DNA of 5,209 nt from PZPK01 sp047628385 (GTDB lineage: Bacteria; Pseudomonadota; Gammaproteobacteria; Pseudomonadales; Oleiphilaceae), in contig JBLHVH010000238.1 of NCBI GenBank assembly GCA_047628385.1, positions 1-5,209 on the forward strand. Direction: 5' to 3'. The translations under genes were made by a program, and so were the position numbers. Below the pieces are notes generated by a model that searched no databases, was not told the origin of the DNA, and saw only the letters and a program-made list of their open reading frames with translations. Shown here piece by piece: positions 1 to 5,209 of this stretch (positions are counted from its first letter, which is position 1; each line of letters starts with the position of its first letter).

Positions 1-254
1 AAAAAACCGACCATAGAAATTGCAGCCATTGTCATAGCGGCTTCCTGATATAGCGGTTTAAAGAGAGAAAAGAATATAAATCCGCCAACTATGCCAAAAA
101 GTAAGGCTCTGTGCCGCATCAAAATCACAATGTCATTTCCGACTAGGTTAACAGCATAAGCTGAAGTCAACTTTTCAGCTGAGAGCACACCAAAAACAGG
201 TAAAAAGTTGATCAAACTCACAACAAATAAAAGCACTAAAATGGCGACATTCAT
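1..254 (-). CDS. small multi-pass inner-membrane protein, 3' end cut by window edge
   Basis: An open frame starts with ATG at 254 and runs off the left edge after 84 codons, so the C-terminus is missing. The protein begins MNVAILVLLFVVSLINFLPV, with a hydrophobic helix at about residues 3-24 and a second at about 50-65. A third hydrophobic stretch begins near residue 72, just before the edge. A polar segment with the motif RHRALLFG (47-54) lies between helices 1 and 2. I recall this pattern from short gammaproteobacterial membrane proteins that databases sometimes label 'phosphopantetheine adenylyltransferase'. Nothing seen here supports nucleotidyltransferase activity, so the function is unknown. 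The start lies 40 bp after the NIPSNAP stop on the same strand, so the two are probably co-transcribed. The ribosome-binding site is weak (GAGA about 11 nt upstream). Confidence 0.72.
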   Translation of the reverse strand, partial: MNVAILVLLFVVSLINFLPVFGVLSAEKLTSAYAVNLVGNDIVILMRHRALLFGIVGGFIFFSLFKPLYQEAAMTMAAISMVGF

Positions 255-294
255 ATTAAATTTCTCGTGTAAAACGCTTATTTTAAGAGCATAA

Positions 295-600
295 CTATTC
301 AAAAACTGGTTTGAAAAAACTACGTTCGTAGCTAATGATACACCGCGTATCTTCTGCATATTTAAATGCTTTTAAGCAATCAGCGTCTTTTAAAGAATCT
401 TTACGGTATTGTTCATATTTGGCAAGGCTACGAAAAGTAAACAACGCTAGTGCAATATTGTTGGCGCCCTCCGAAGGTAAAAAATAGCCGCTGTGAACAC
501 CCTCAAATTTATTGACTAATGGTATCCACATTTTTGCATATTTTTCGAATTCTTTAAGTTTATAAGGATCTATAACATATCTTAAGTAACAGGTTACCAT
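295..600 (-). CDS. NIPSNAP family protein
   Basis: A 101-residue protein (from the chosen start) with the features of a single NIPSNAP domain, a ferredoxin-like alpha/beta fold of the dimeric alpha-beta barrel superfamily. It opens MVTCYLRYVIDP, then has a helix KLKEFEKYAKMWIPLV, the segment GVHSGYFLPSEGANNIAL, a helix with LAKYEQYR, and the end segment ISYERSFFKPV. This order is typical of short bacterial NIPSNAP proteins, whose biochemical role is not established. The frame extends to an ATG at 630, but that start has no ribosome-binding site. The ATG at 600 has AAGGGA (plus 607-612) six bases upstream, and starting there gives the usual family N-terminus. It lies downstream of an AraC regulator gene and 40 bp before a membrane-protein gene, all on one strand. 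It has no signal peptide, so it is probably cytoplasmic. Confidence 0.88.
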   Translation of the reverse strand: MVTCYLRYVIDPYKLKEFEKYAKMWIPLVNKFEGVHSGYFLPSEGANNIALALFTFRSLAKYEQYRKDSLKDADCLKAFKYAEDTRCIISYERSFFKPVFE

Positions 601-606
601 TGCAAT

Positions 607-612
607 TCCCTT
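607..612 (-). promoter_or_regulatory. ribosome-binding site deciding the NIPSNAP start
   Basis: On the minus strand this reads AAGGGA, followed by a 6-nt spacer to the ATG at 600. The alternative upstream ATG at 630 is preceded by TATCCACACTAG, which has no purine-rich motif. This favours the shorter 101-residue protein. Confidence 0.6.
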
Positions 613-684
613 ATCAAGAGCTTGATTCATCTAGTGTGGATAAATCAGAAATAATAACGTTAGTGATCAAGCTTTGTTTAATAC

Positions 685-698
685 GATATATATATATC
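685..698. repeat. 14-bp AT palindrome in the AraC-NIPSNAP gap
   Basis: GATATATATATATC is a perfect palindrome made of alternating AT, about 85 bp upstream of the NIPSNAP start. It sits in a very AT-rich stretch (about 670-720) that could contain the NIPSNAP promoter or an operator. No confident -35/-10 pair stands out because several AT-rich hexamers fit equally well. A chance dinucleotide run in low-GC DNA is possible. Confidence 0.3.
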
Positions 699-737
699 AA
701 ATAATAAAATATAAACTCAGAGCACCAAGAATACAAG

Positions 738-1829
738 TTACGACAGGTCAGAGGTAGTTTCAGGCAGAGTATCACCCACAGCTAATTTTTGGATGGGGCG
801 ATGCATATTGTTACGACGGTATTCTGCAGGCGTAACATTCGTCCATCGCCTGAACGCTCGATTGAATGCACTTGTATTAGAAAAGCCCAAGCCTTCACTA
901 ATATTTTGAAGCTGTTCAGAGGAATGAACCACCCTATTGATGGCTATTTTGCGCCTGACTTCATCACATATAGTCGTAAAGTTAAGACTCTCAAGATGTA
1001 GATGTTTTTTTAACGTGCTTAAACTTATATTAAAATTTCTGGCGACAAGTTCTGCACTCGGCACACCTTGATTACTGATAGAACCTTCAACAAATTCATA
1101 TACCCGTTGACCTAATGATACATTATTATTCATTTCATCTTGAATACGGTTTATTTTCTTCAGTAGCATTGATAAAATTTTTGGACTGGCAGAACGAATC
1201 CTTTGTGATAGCATCGTTTTGGATACAATCATCTCATTCTTTTTTTGATTAAATAATACCGGGCAATTGAATACTTCTACGTACCGGCTCATTGTGGTTA
1301 AAGGTCGATGTTTAAAGTGTACCTCGGTCAGCCCTACTTCAGTGTTTTGCTGTGGACCTGTTAAAAACTTTGCCATTTGAGAATCGGAAGCAAATTGAAG
1401 TTCAACAAGCACATTTCCTATCTCCCTAGTGGTGCTGTTTTTAAGCTCAAAATGAATGTTATTCTTTGTTTCAGTGGACGTGAATGTAAATGCTTGGTTT
1501 AGAAGGGTAATATTACGCTCTACCATTCCCATAGCTTGCGCTAATGTTGAGCAATTCATCAACGCACAGCCGAATATCCCATAATCCGAAGGGTGAATAT
1601 GCGCACCAATTTCAAGCCCTAATGAGTGATTCTTTGTTGTTTTTACAATTGACGAAATAAACTCTTCCATCGACGCCAACGTCACGCTTCCATTTTTTTG
1701 ATGCGTAACGGTGGGTAAAGAAATTCTCTTTAATTGAAATTCAGGTCGCTTTGTCTGTAGTTGTTCCAAATAAGTTGAAAACATACTGACATAGACTTGA
1801 GATACCGTTAATGGATCCATTTTCGACAT
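738..1829 (-). CDS. AraC-family transcriptional regulator (OruR/ArgR type)
   Basis: A 363-residue cytoplasmic DNA-binding regulator. Residues about 20-210 match the arabinose-binding-like sensor domain of the OruR/ArgR group, with the hallmark order GLEIGAHIHPSDYGIFG, then CSTLAQAM, then a conserved position near residue 105. Residues about 237-339 form the AraC DNA-binding domain. The first helix-turn-helix is around ELVARNFNISLSTLKKHL, and the second around ISEGLGFSNTSAFNRAFRRW, ending with the signature TPAEYRR. A tail of about 24 residues follows. Length is slightly above the usual 330-350. The start is uncertain: the ATG at 1829 has no clear Shine-Dalgarno, while the ATG at 1820 (MDPLTV) has GGA 8 nt upstream and would shorten the protein by three residues. 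The effector is unknown. The downstream NIPSNAP and membrane genes on the same strand are its likeliest local targets, by inference. Confidence 0.93.
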   Translation of the reverse strand: MSKMDPLTVSQVYVSMFSTYLEQLQTKRPEFQLKRISLPTVTHQKNGSVTLASMEEFISSIVKTTKNHSLGLEIGAHIHPSDYGIFGCALMNCSTLAQAMGMVERNITLLNQAFTFTSTETKNNIHFELKNSTTREIGNVLVELQFASDSQMAKFLTGPQQNTEVGLTEVHFKHRPLTTMSRYVEVFNCPVLFNQKKNEMIVSKTMLSQRIRSASPKILSMLLKKINRIQDEMNNNVSLGQRVYEFVEGSISNQGVPSAELVARNFNISLSTLKKHLHLESLNFTTICDEVRRKIAINRVVHSSEQLQNISEGLGFSNTSAFNRAFRRWTNVTPAEYRRNNMHRPIQKLAVGDTLPETTSDLS

Positions 1830-1998
1830 CCGTTTTTATATTACTGTCGCCTACTTCACCCTATTCTGATATTTAGAATGTAACCCAAAAGGCAGTATGG
1901 CTTGCGTTATTATTTTTTTTCTCTTTTTAGCAATCATGCTCATCATGCCATTTAATCAATTCTAATTTCAATGTCAAAACGGGTCGAAATAGGTCGAA
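1830..1998. other. intergenic region upstream of the AraC gene
   Basis: This 169-bp region separates the regulator start from the stop of the small minus-strand ORF. It holds the inverted repeat at 1863-1879 and a plus-strand pyrimidine tract (1913-1928, TTTTTTTTCTCTTTTT). It also holds a close direct repeat, TCATGC TCA TCATGC (1934-1948), and a 22-codon plus-strand ORF at 1897-1965 whose hydrophobic product begins MACVIIFFLFLAIML. The regulator's promoter should lie here, but no convincing sigma-70 hexamer pair was found. No rho-independent terminator for the small ORF was seen. Confidence 0.4.
1863..1879. repeat. imperfect inverted repeat upstream of the AraC gene
   Basis: ATTCTGATATTTAGAAT has 5-bp arms (ATTCT/AGAAT) around a 7-bp partly symmetric centre. 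It lies 33 bp upstream of the regulator's first ATG, in the right place for an operator or autoregulatory site. AraC proteins more often bind direct repeats, so another factor, or chance, is equally possible. Confidence 0.25.
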
Positions 1999-2001
1999 TT
2001 A
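1982..2001. repeat. tandem 10-bp direct repeat at the small ORF's stop codon
   Basis: GGTCGAAATA is followed at once by GGTCGAATTA, two copies of a 10-bp unit differing at one base. The 10-bp period places both units on the same face of the helix, as in some protein-binding sites. The second copy contains the stop codon (1999-2001) of the minus-strand small ORF. Only two copies are present, so this may be chance. Confidence 0.45.
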
Positions 2002-2127
2002 GATTAAGCTAGTGATACAATCAGCCTGTTTTCTAATCTGTGACGTCATCTCTGCGATAACAGAAGGTAACTCAGGCCCGATAATTCTAAAATGACCATC
2101 AGCTTTATAACTAACCCCTAGAGACAT
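1999..2127 (-). CDS. small protein of unknown function, 42 residues
   Basis: A short ORF starting ATG at 2127 and ending TAA at 1999-2001. Its product begins MSLGVSYKADGHFRIIG, continues with PELPSVIAEM and ends KQADCITSLI. Support for it being real: the start has a strong Shine-Dalgarno TGAGGA with an ideal 8-nt spacer, an in-frame stop lies close upstream, and the composition looks like a soluble, balanced protein rather than random low-complexity sequence. It has one cysteine (residue 37), a likely amphipathic helix over about residues 20-36, and neither a signal peptide nor a membrane segment. I do not recognise a family. It is divergent from the secreted hydrolase gene, sharing the 250-bp region 2128-2377. 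It could instead be the surviving start of a longer decayed gene. Confidence 0.5.
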   Translation of the reverse strand: MSLGVSYKADGHFRIIGPELPSVIAEMTSQIRKQADCITSLI

Positions 2128-2377
2128 TTTTTTAATCCTCACAGGTATATTTCAACGCCTAAACTTTTATTACTCAAACACTTTGGTAACGTAACAACGC
2201 CCGAAAAAGTAAACCAATAAAGCGAACTAATTTTTCAATCAGAATTTGCAGGCAAGCGTAATTTTGTTGAAAGCTTTATTTAGCTTCGCAAAGCAGTGAT
2301 TGGTAAGAAACCCAGCGGTGTCAGCATCAGAACTAACGAATGATGTAAAAAAACAATAATTATTAAAGGCTAAAGCT
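2128..2377. other. divergent intergenic region before the secreted hydrolase gene
   Basis: These 250 bp separate the minus-strand small ORF from the plus-strand hydrolase and must carry the hydrolase promoter. The hydrolase ribosome-binding site is AAAGG at 2365-2369, 8 nt before its ATG. A short palindrome AATAATTATT (2355-2364) sits directly upstream of that site. A weak AAGCT/AGCTT inverted repeat lies near 2271-2286. No confident -35/-10 pair, riboswitch or terminator was identified, and no further ORF was seen. Confidence 0.5.
2136..2141 (-). promoter_or_regulatory. strong ribosome-binding site of the small ORF
   Basis: The minus strand reads TGAGGA, then an 8-nt A-rich spacer (TTAAAAAA), then ATG at 2127. 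This is the best Shine-Dalgarno match in the window and the main argument that the 42-codon ORF is translated. Confidence 0.55.
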
Positions 2378-3727
2378 ATGTTACAAACAAACTATAATAA
2401 AAGATGGATTAACCAAATCCTTAAAAAACCCCTTAAATCAACGCTCACTACAATGGTATTAGCAACCGCTGCAAGTTCAGCTTTTGCAGCCACATCTTTG
2501 GAAAATGGTGCTTCAGTCGCTAATATTTCAGGTGGTTCTGGTAGTGAAACATTTTATACCTTAGCTGTACCGGCAGGCTCATCAAGCCTTAGCTTTAATA
2601 TTTCAGGCGGCACCGGTGATGCTGATCTTTATGTTAAATTTGGCAGTCAAGCTTCTAGCTCTAACTGGGATTGCCGTCCATACCGTAACGGTAACAACGA
2701 AGCATGTAACATTTCTACAGCACAATCAGGCACTTACAGTGTGATGTTAGACGCTTATACGGCTTATACGGGTGTCACACTCGTTGGAAACTTTACTGCA
2801 CCTGGCGGCCCGCCACCACCGCCACCACCTGTCTCTGGGGTTGAAAATACTGCAGCAGCAGGTGATAGTATCACGATGGCATTTGCTGCCGATTGCACCT
2901 CGAATACAAGTTGGTGGAATTTATTCTGTTTAGCTGGCGGTGACCAACCTGAACACTCTTGGTTTGATGGTAATTCATCAAAGGTAAACAGTGTACATGA
3001 TCGCTATAAAGCACTCGATAGCTCAATTGGTGCAAGTAAAGCGGCTGCAGAGTCTGGCTCCGAAATGCGTGGCACAAGTGGCGGAACAAAGCCTAACTTT
3101 ATTGCACAAGCATCAGATATTGTTGCACAGTCACCATTACCTGATCATGTTGAAGTATTGCTAGGCGGAAACGATATTTGTAATCGTGATTGTACCGACC
3201 CAGCTAATTGTGATAATCCGTTGTTTACTGATGCACAATGGCGTGAGTCAGTACGAGGCGGTTTAGATACATTGATGGCAGGTCTTGCACCTGGTTCTAC
3301 CGTTCAGCTGAATGGCATGCCAAGAGTTCAAGATATACGTCAAGCAGGCCTGGACAAACAAGCGGCTTCATCTCGTGTCGACTGTGACAATATTTGGTCA
3401 AGCTATGATATTTGCCGTATTGTTACCAACGGTGGTTCACAATTTGGTGAAAGTTCTGCACTTCGCCTAGCTGTAATAGCGCAAACACAGCAAAGCTATA
3501 ACGCAATTCTTGCTCAAGAAGCGTCTGCATACAACAGCAATGCTAACGGTAGAAACCCGAACGGTATCGAAGTTGTGTCTCAATATGTAAACGAAAACAC
3601 ACCTTCAGGTGGCACGTTCCAGTTCGGTGCTAACAACATTGATGGCGGCGATTGCTTCCACCCGAATGTGAATACGCAAGGCCTAATTGCTGACTTCGCA
3701 TGGGGCGCGAATAACGACTTACCTTAA
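2378..3727 (+). CDS. secreted SGNH/GDSL hydrolase with N-terminal PPC domain
   Basis: A 449-residue exported enzyme, probably an esterase, lipase or carbohydrate deacetylase; the substrate cannot be told from sequence. A signal peptide with a long basic N-region (K8, R9, K16, K17, K20) and a hydrophobic core ends at SAFA, with likely cleavage after Ala37. Residues about 42-140 form a PPC (bacterial pre-peptidase C-terminal) beta-sandwich, with the pattern GTGDADLYVKFG and later GTYSVML. A GG-P7 linker (143-151) leads to the SGNH domain. Catalytic blocks are visible: AAGDSIT with nucleophile Ser164, LLGGNDIC with Asn265 (block III), and DCFH with Asp425 and His428 (block V). A candidate block II glycine is near Gly232. 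The mature protein has ten cysteines, an even number that suits several disulfides. Its ribosome-binding site is AAAGG, 8 nt upstream. The PPC domain suggests export, possibly by type II secretion. The downstream lipoprotein may assist it (inference). Confidence 0.93.
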   Translation: MLQTNYNKRWINQILKKPLKSTLTTMVLATAASSAFAATSLENGASVANISGGSGSETFYTLAVPAGSSSLSFNISGGTGDADLYVKFGSQASSSNWDCRPYRNGNNEACNISTAQSGTYSVMLDAYTAYTGVTLVGNFTAPGGPPPPPPPVSGVENTAAAGDSITMAFAADCTSNTSWWNLFCLAGGDQPEHSWFDGNSSKVNSVHDRYKALDSSIGASKAAAESGSEMRGTSGGTKPNFIAQASDIVAQSPLPDHVEVLLGGNDICNRDCTDPANCDNPLFTDAQWRESVRGGLDTLMAGLAPGSTVQLNGMPRVQDIRQAGLDKQAASSRVDCDNIWSSYDICRIVTNGGSQFGESSALRLAVIAQTQQSYNAILAQEASAYNSNANGRNPNGIEVVSQYVNENTPSGGTFQFGANNIDGGDCFHPNVNTQGLIADFAWGANNDLP

Positions 3728-3748
3728 GGTGTAAGTTTTTTAGACCTA

Positions 3749-3774
3749 TACCTCCGGCAGCAATGCCGGAGGTA
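3749..3774 (+). terminator. strong GNRA-type hairpin after the hydrolase gene, no U-tract
   Basis: A perfect 10-bp stem, ACCTCCGGCA/TGCCGGAGGT (3750-3759 with 3764-3773), closes a GCAA tetraloop; one further T-A pair extends it. It begins 22 bp after the hydrolase stop. The sequence after it is AAATAAAACG rather than a T-run, and the minus strand lacks a T-run too, so it is not a canonical rho-independent terminator. It may be a processing or mRNA-stabilising 3' element, or a weak terminator, that sets different levels for the hydrolase and the lipoprotein. A perfect 10-bp palindrome, ACCTTAAGGT (3721-3730), overlaps the hydrolase stop codon just upstream. Confidence 0.5.
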
Positions 3775-3838
3775 AATAAAACGATACGCATTAATACTGA
3801 CCATAAAAATTATTGACGTGATAGAGATAATAAAAATA

Positions 3839-5209
3839 ATGAATTTTTCTAAAAAAATTAGCCTTATAGCCGCCGTTCTAATGGTTTCAGCATGTAATTC
3901 AGAGAATAGTTCCGTTGAAAAGGTATTTTATGAAAGCGCCTCGGCTACAAGCAGCTCTAATAGCGCTAACAATTCCCCCTCATTGAAACTAAGTACGCAA
4001 AACAACGCACAGCAAACTGGCCTATTTAGTAAACATGAAACAAACGCTACAACTGACAAACACTTAAATCAGCCAAGCCTAGCTAACAACACAAATATTG
4101 TGGCTTCAGTTGGCGATAAAATAATATTACTCAACGACCTAGACGCTCGCATTGAGCTCAGTTTATTTGACTTGGAATGGCAAAAATACCAACTACGTAA
4201 ACAAGCACTCCATGCTCTGATCATTCAAGAAACACACGCCAATAAAATAACAGACCAAATAACAACCATTACACTAATCCCCCCTACGCCACCAAGAGTT
4301 GGGCTCCCTAAAGATCAAAGACCTATTATGGGAACAAAGAATGCGGCAGTTCTTATTGATGTTTTCTGTAGCTATCAATCTTCCCATTGTGCACGTTTAA
4401 GCGCAACGATCACTAAATTAGAACAAAAGTATTCTGATCTGGTCGGTTTTCGTTTTTTCGATTACCCTCAGCGTTTTCATCGTTATGGATTGTCTGCAGC
4501 CAATGCTTTTCGCTGCGCAGCAGATGACAAGCAAGATAAGAATAAATTATGGGCCTTCCAAAGCGCCCTTTATGCAGATATTAACCAACTTAACCACAAT
4601 CGATATCGGGTATTAGCTGAACAGCTCGATCTGAATTTATCTGAATTTGAAGCATGCCTCATTGACAACCGACATCATAAAAGCATTTTAAAAGACATTG
4701 CCTTCGGTAAAGATATAGGGCTCGGAAATGTACCTGTCGTCTTTGTTAATGGTCTGTATATAAAAGGGGCAAAACCTGCTGATATTTATAGCTATTATAT
4801 TGATCAAGAGCTTAAAAAAATGGGTCATGTAAAACGCATACAGGCTTCTCAATTACCCATCACATTATTAGCGACAACCGTCAGTAATATAGCAGAGCAG
4901 TCTACCGCAGAAATTTCTCTTCAAAATAATGAAGGCGTCATTCGCGTAAAAGTTAGTGAACTAATTCTACCTCAAGCTCGAATCATTGATATTCAAACGA
5001 ACCAAATTTTAATTAATAACCAAGGCATCACAGAGTTCATTAAAATTAAAGCGAGTCTAGGTCATCAATTAGCGGATACCACGGCGAACAACACAACAAA
5101 CCAATACCTAAGTGAATCCCCAGCAGAATATAAAAACAATGACGACGAAGAATTAAACGAAGAACCTCAACGCCGAACACTTCCGGTCGCGGGTGAAATG
5201 ACGCTTTCA
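3839..5209 (+). CDS. lipoprotein with SurA-like, DsbA-like and GspC-HR-like segments, 3' end cut by window edge
   Basis: The frame is open from ATG 3839 to the window edge (457 codons, no stop). The start MNFSKKISLIAAVLMVSAC has a lipobox VSAC with lipidated Cys19. Asn at +2 suggests outer-membrane sorting. Residues 20-86 are a Ser/Asn/Thr-rich linker. Residues 87-131 (IVASVGDKIILLNDLDARI, then ALHALIIQE) resemble the N-terminal helices of SurA-like prolyl isomerases. Residues about 165-325 form a DsbA-like thioredoxin fold: VLIDVFCSYQSSHCARL, FFDYPQRFH, ANAFRCA (Cys226), FEACL (Cys273), and NVPVVFVNG with presumed cis-Pro299. Residues about 339-405 (LPITLLATTVSN, then ARIIDIQTNQILINNQG) resemble the HR domain of GspC. 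An acidic linker follows, then LPVAGEMTLS at the edge, perhaps leading to a PDZ-like part. The usual CxxC reads SSHC (181-184), with Cys177 displaced upstream. It lies 111 bp after the hydrolase; its own Shine-Dalgarno is weak. Confidence 0.85.
   Translation, partial: MNFSKKISLIAAVLMVSACNSENSSVEKVFYESASATSSSNSANNSPSLKLSTQNNAQQTGLFSKHETNATTDKHLNQPSLANNTNIVASVGDKIILLNDLDARIELSLFDLEWQKYQLRKQALHALIIQETHANKITDQITTITLIPPTPPRVGLPKDQRPIMGTKNAAVLIDVFCSYQSSHCARLSATITKLEQKYSDLVGFRFFDYPQRFHRYGLSAANAFRCAADDKQDKNKLWAFQSALYADINQLNHNRYRVLAEQLDLNLSEFEACLIDNRHHKSILKDIAFGKDIGLGNVPVVFVNGLYIKGAKPADIYSYYIDQELKKMGHVKRIQASQLPITLLATTVSNIAEQSTAEISLQNNEGVIRVKVSELILPQARIIDIQTNQILINNQGITEFIKIKASLGHQLADTTANNTTNQYLSESPAEYKNNDDEELNEEPQRRTLPVAGEMTLS

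Noticed and set aside
601..630. Longer NIPSNAP start at 630 (ten more residues)
   Set aside because: No ribosome-binding site precedes it, and the added residues are outside the usual start of the domain, whereas the ATG at 600 has AAGGGA at 6-nt spacing.
789..1001. 70-codon plus-strand ORF
   Set aside because: It lies wholly within and antisense to the C-terminal DNA-binding part of the AraC gene, whose protein sequence is clearly conserved. It has no recognisable domain or convincing ribosome-binding site.
1911..1928. Plus-strand T-run as an intrinsic terminator
   Set aside because: No stable GC-rich hairpin lies directly before the run on the plus strand, and no plus-strand gene ends upstream of it.
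2871..3089. 72-codon minus-strand ORF
   Set aside because: It is antisense to the SGNH catalytic domain just after the GDS motif. Its product is rich in His, Leu and Cys as expected for a shadow frame, with no family resemblance.
3768..3790. GGAGGT in the hairpin as a ribosome-binding site for a hidden small ORF
   Set aside because: No ATG, GTG or TTG lies at suitable spacing downstream. The motif is explained as the right arm of the hairpin.
3813..3841. TTGACG as a -35 box for the lipoprotein gene
   Set aside because: A -10 element at normal spacing would fall on the start codon, so the match is not usable for the annotated start.

Overview
The window looks like chromosomal DNA from a low-GC marine gammaproteobacterium, most plausibly an Alteromonadales relative (Colwellia, Thalassotalea or Pseudoalteromonas-like). 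This rests on the AT-rich composition, the style of the secreted PPC-SGNH hydrolase, the OruR/ArgR-type AraC regulator and an outer-membrane lipoprotein with type II secretion features. The genus is inference only. No rRNA, tRNA, insertion sequence, CRISPR array or phage gene was seen.

Left part (1-1829), all on the minus strand. In transcription order: an AraC-family regulator (738-1829), a short NIPSNAP-family protein (295-600, re-started from 630 to 600 on ribosome-binding-site evidence), and a small multi-pass membrane protein that runs off the left edge (1-254). The NIPSNAP and membrane genes are 40 bp apart and look co-transcribed. The AraC regulator may control them, but the gap of 137 bp before the NIPSNAP start is very AT-rich and may hold a separate promoter.

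Middle part (1830-2377). A 548-bp stretch without a long gene. It holds a 42-codon minus-strand ORF (1999-2127) with a strong Shine-Dalgarno sequence, a tandem 10-bp repeat at that ORF's stop codon, an inverted repeat just upstream of the AraC gene, and a possible 22-codon hydrophobic ORF on the plus strand. The 250 bp from 2128 to 2377 is a divergent intergenic region feeding the plus-strand genes.

Right part (2378-5209), plus strand. First comes a secreted, cysteine-rich, two-domain SGNH/GDSL hydrolase (signal peptide, PPC domain, polyproline linker, catalytic domain). After a strong hairpin comes an open-ended lipoprotein gene (3839 to the right edge). The lipoprotein appears to join a SurA-like N-terminal segment, a DsbA-like thioredoxin fold with an altered active site, and a segment resembling the periplasmic HR domain of GspC, the type II secretion component. 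The lipoprotein is the most interesting object here: it suggests a periplasmic folding or redox factor physically linked to type II secretion, encoded next to a disulfide-rich enzyme of the kind that pathway exports. The functional link is inference.
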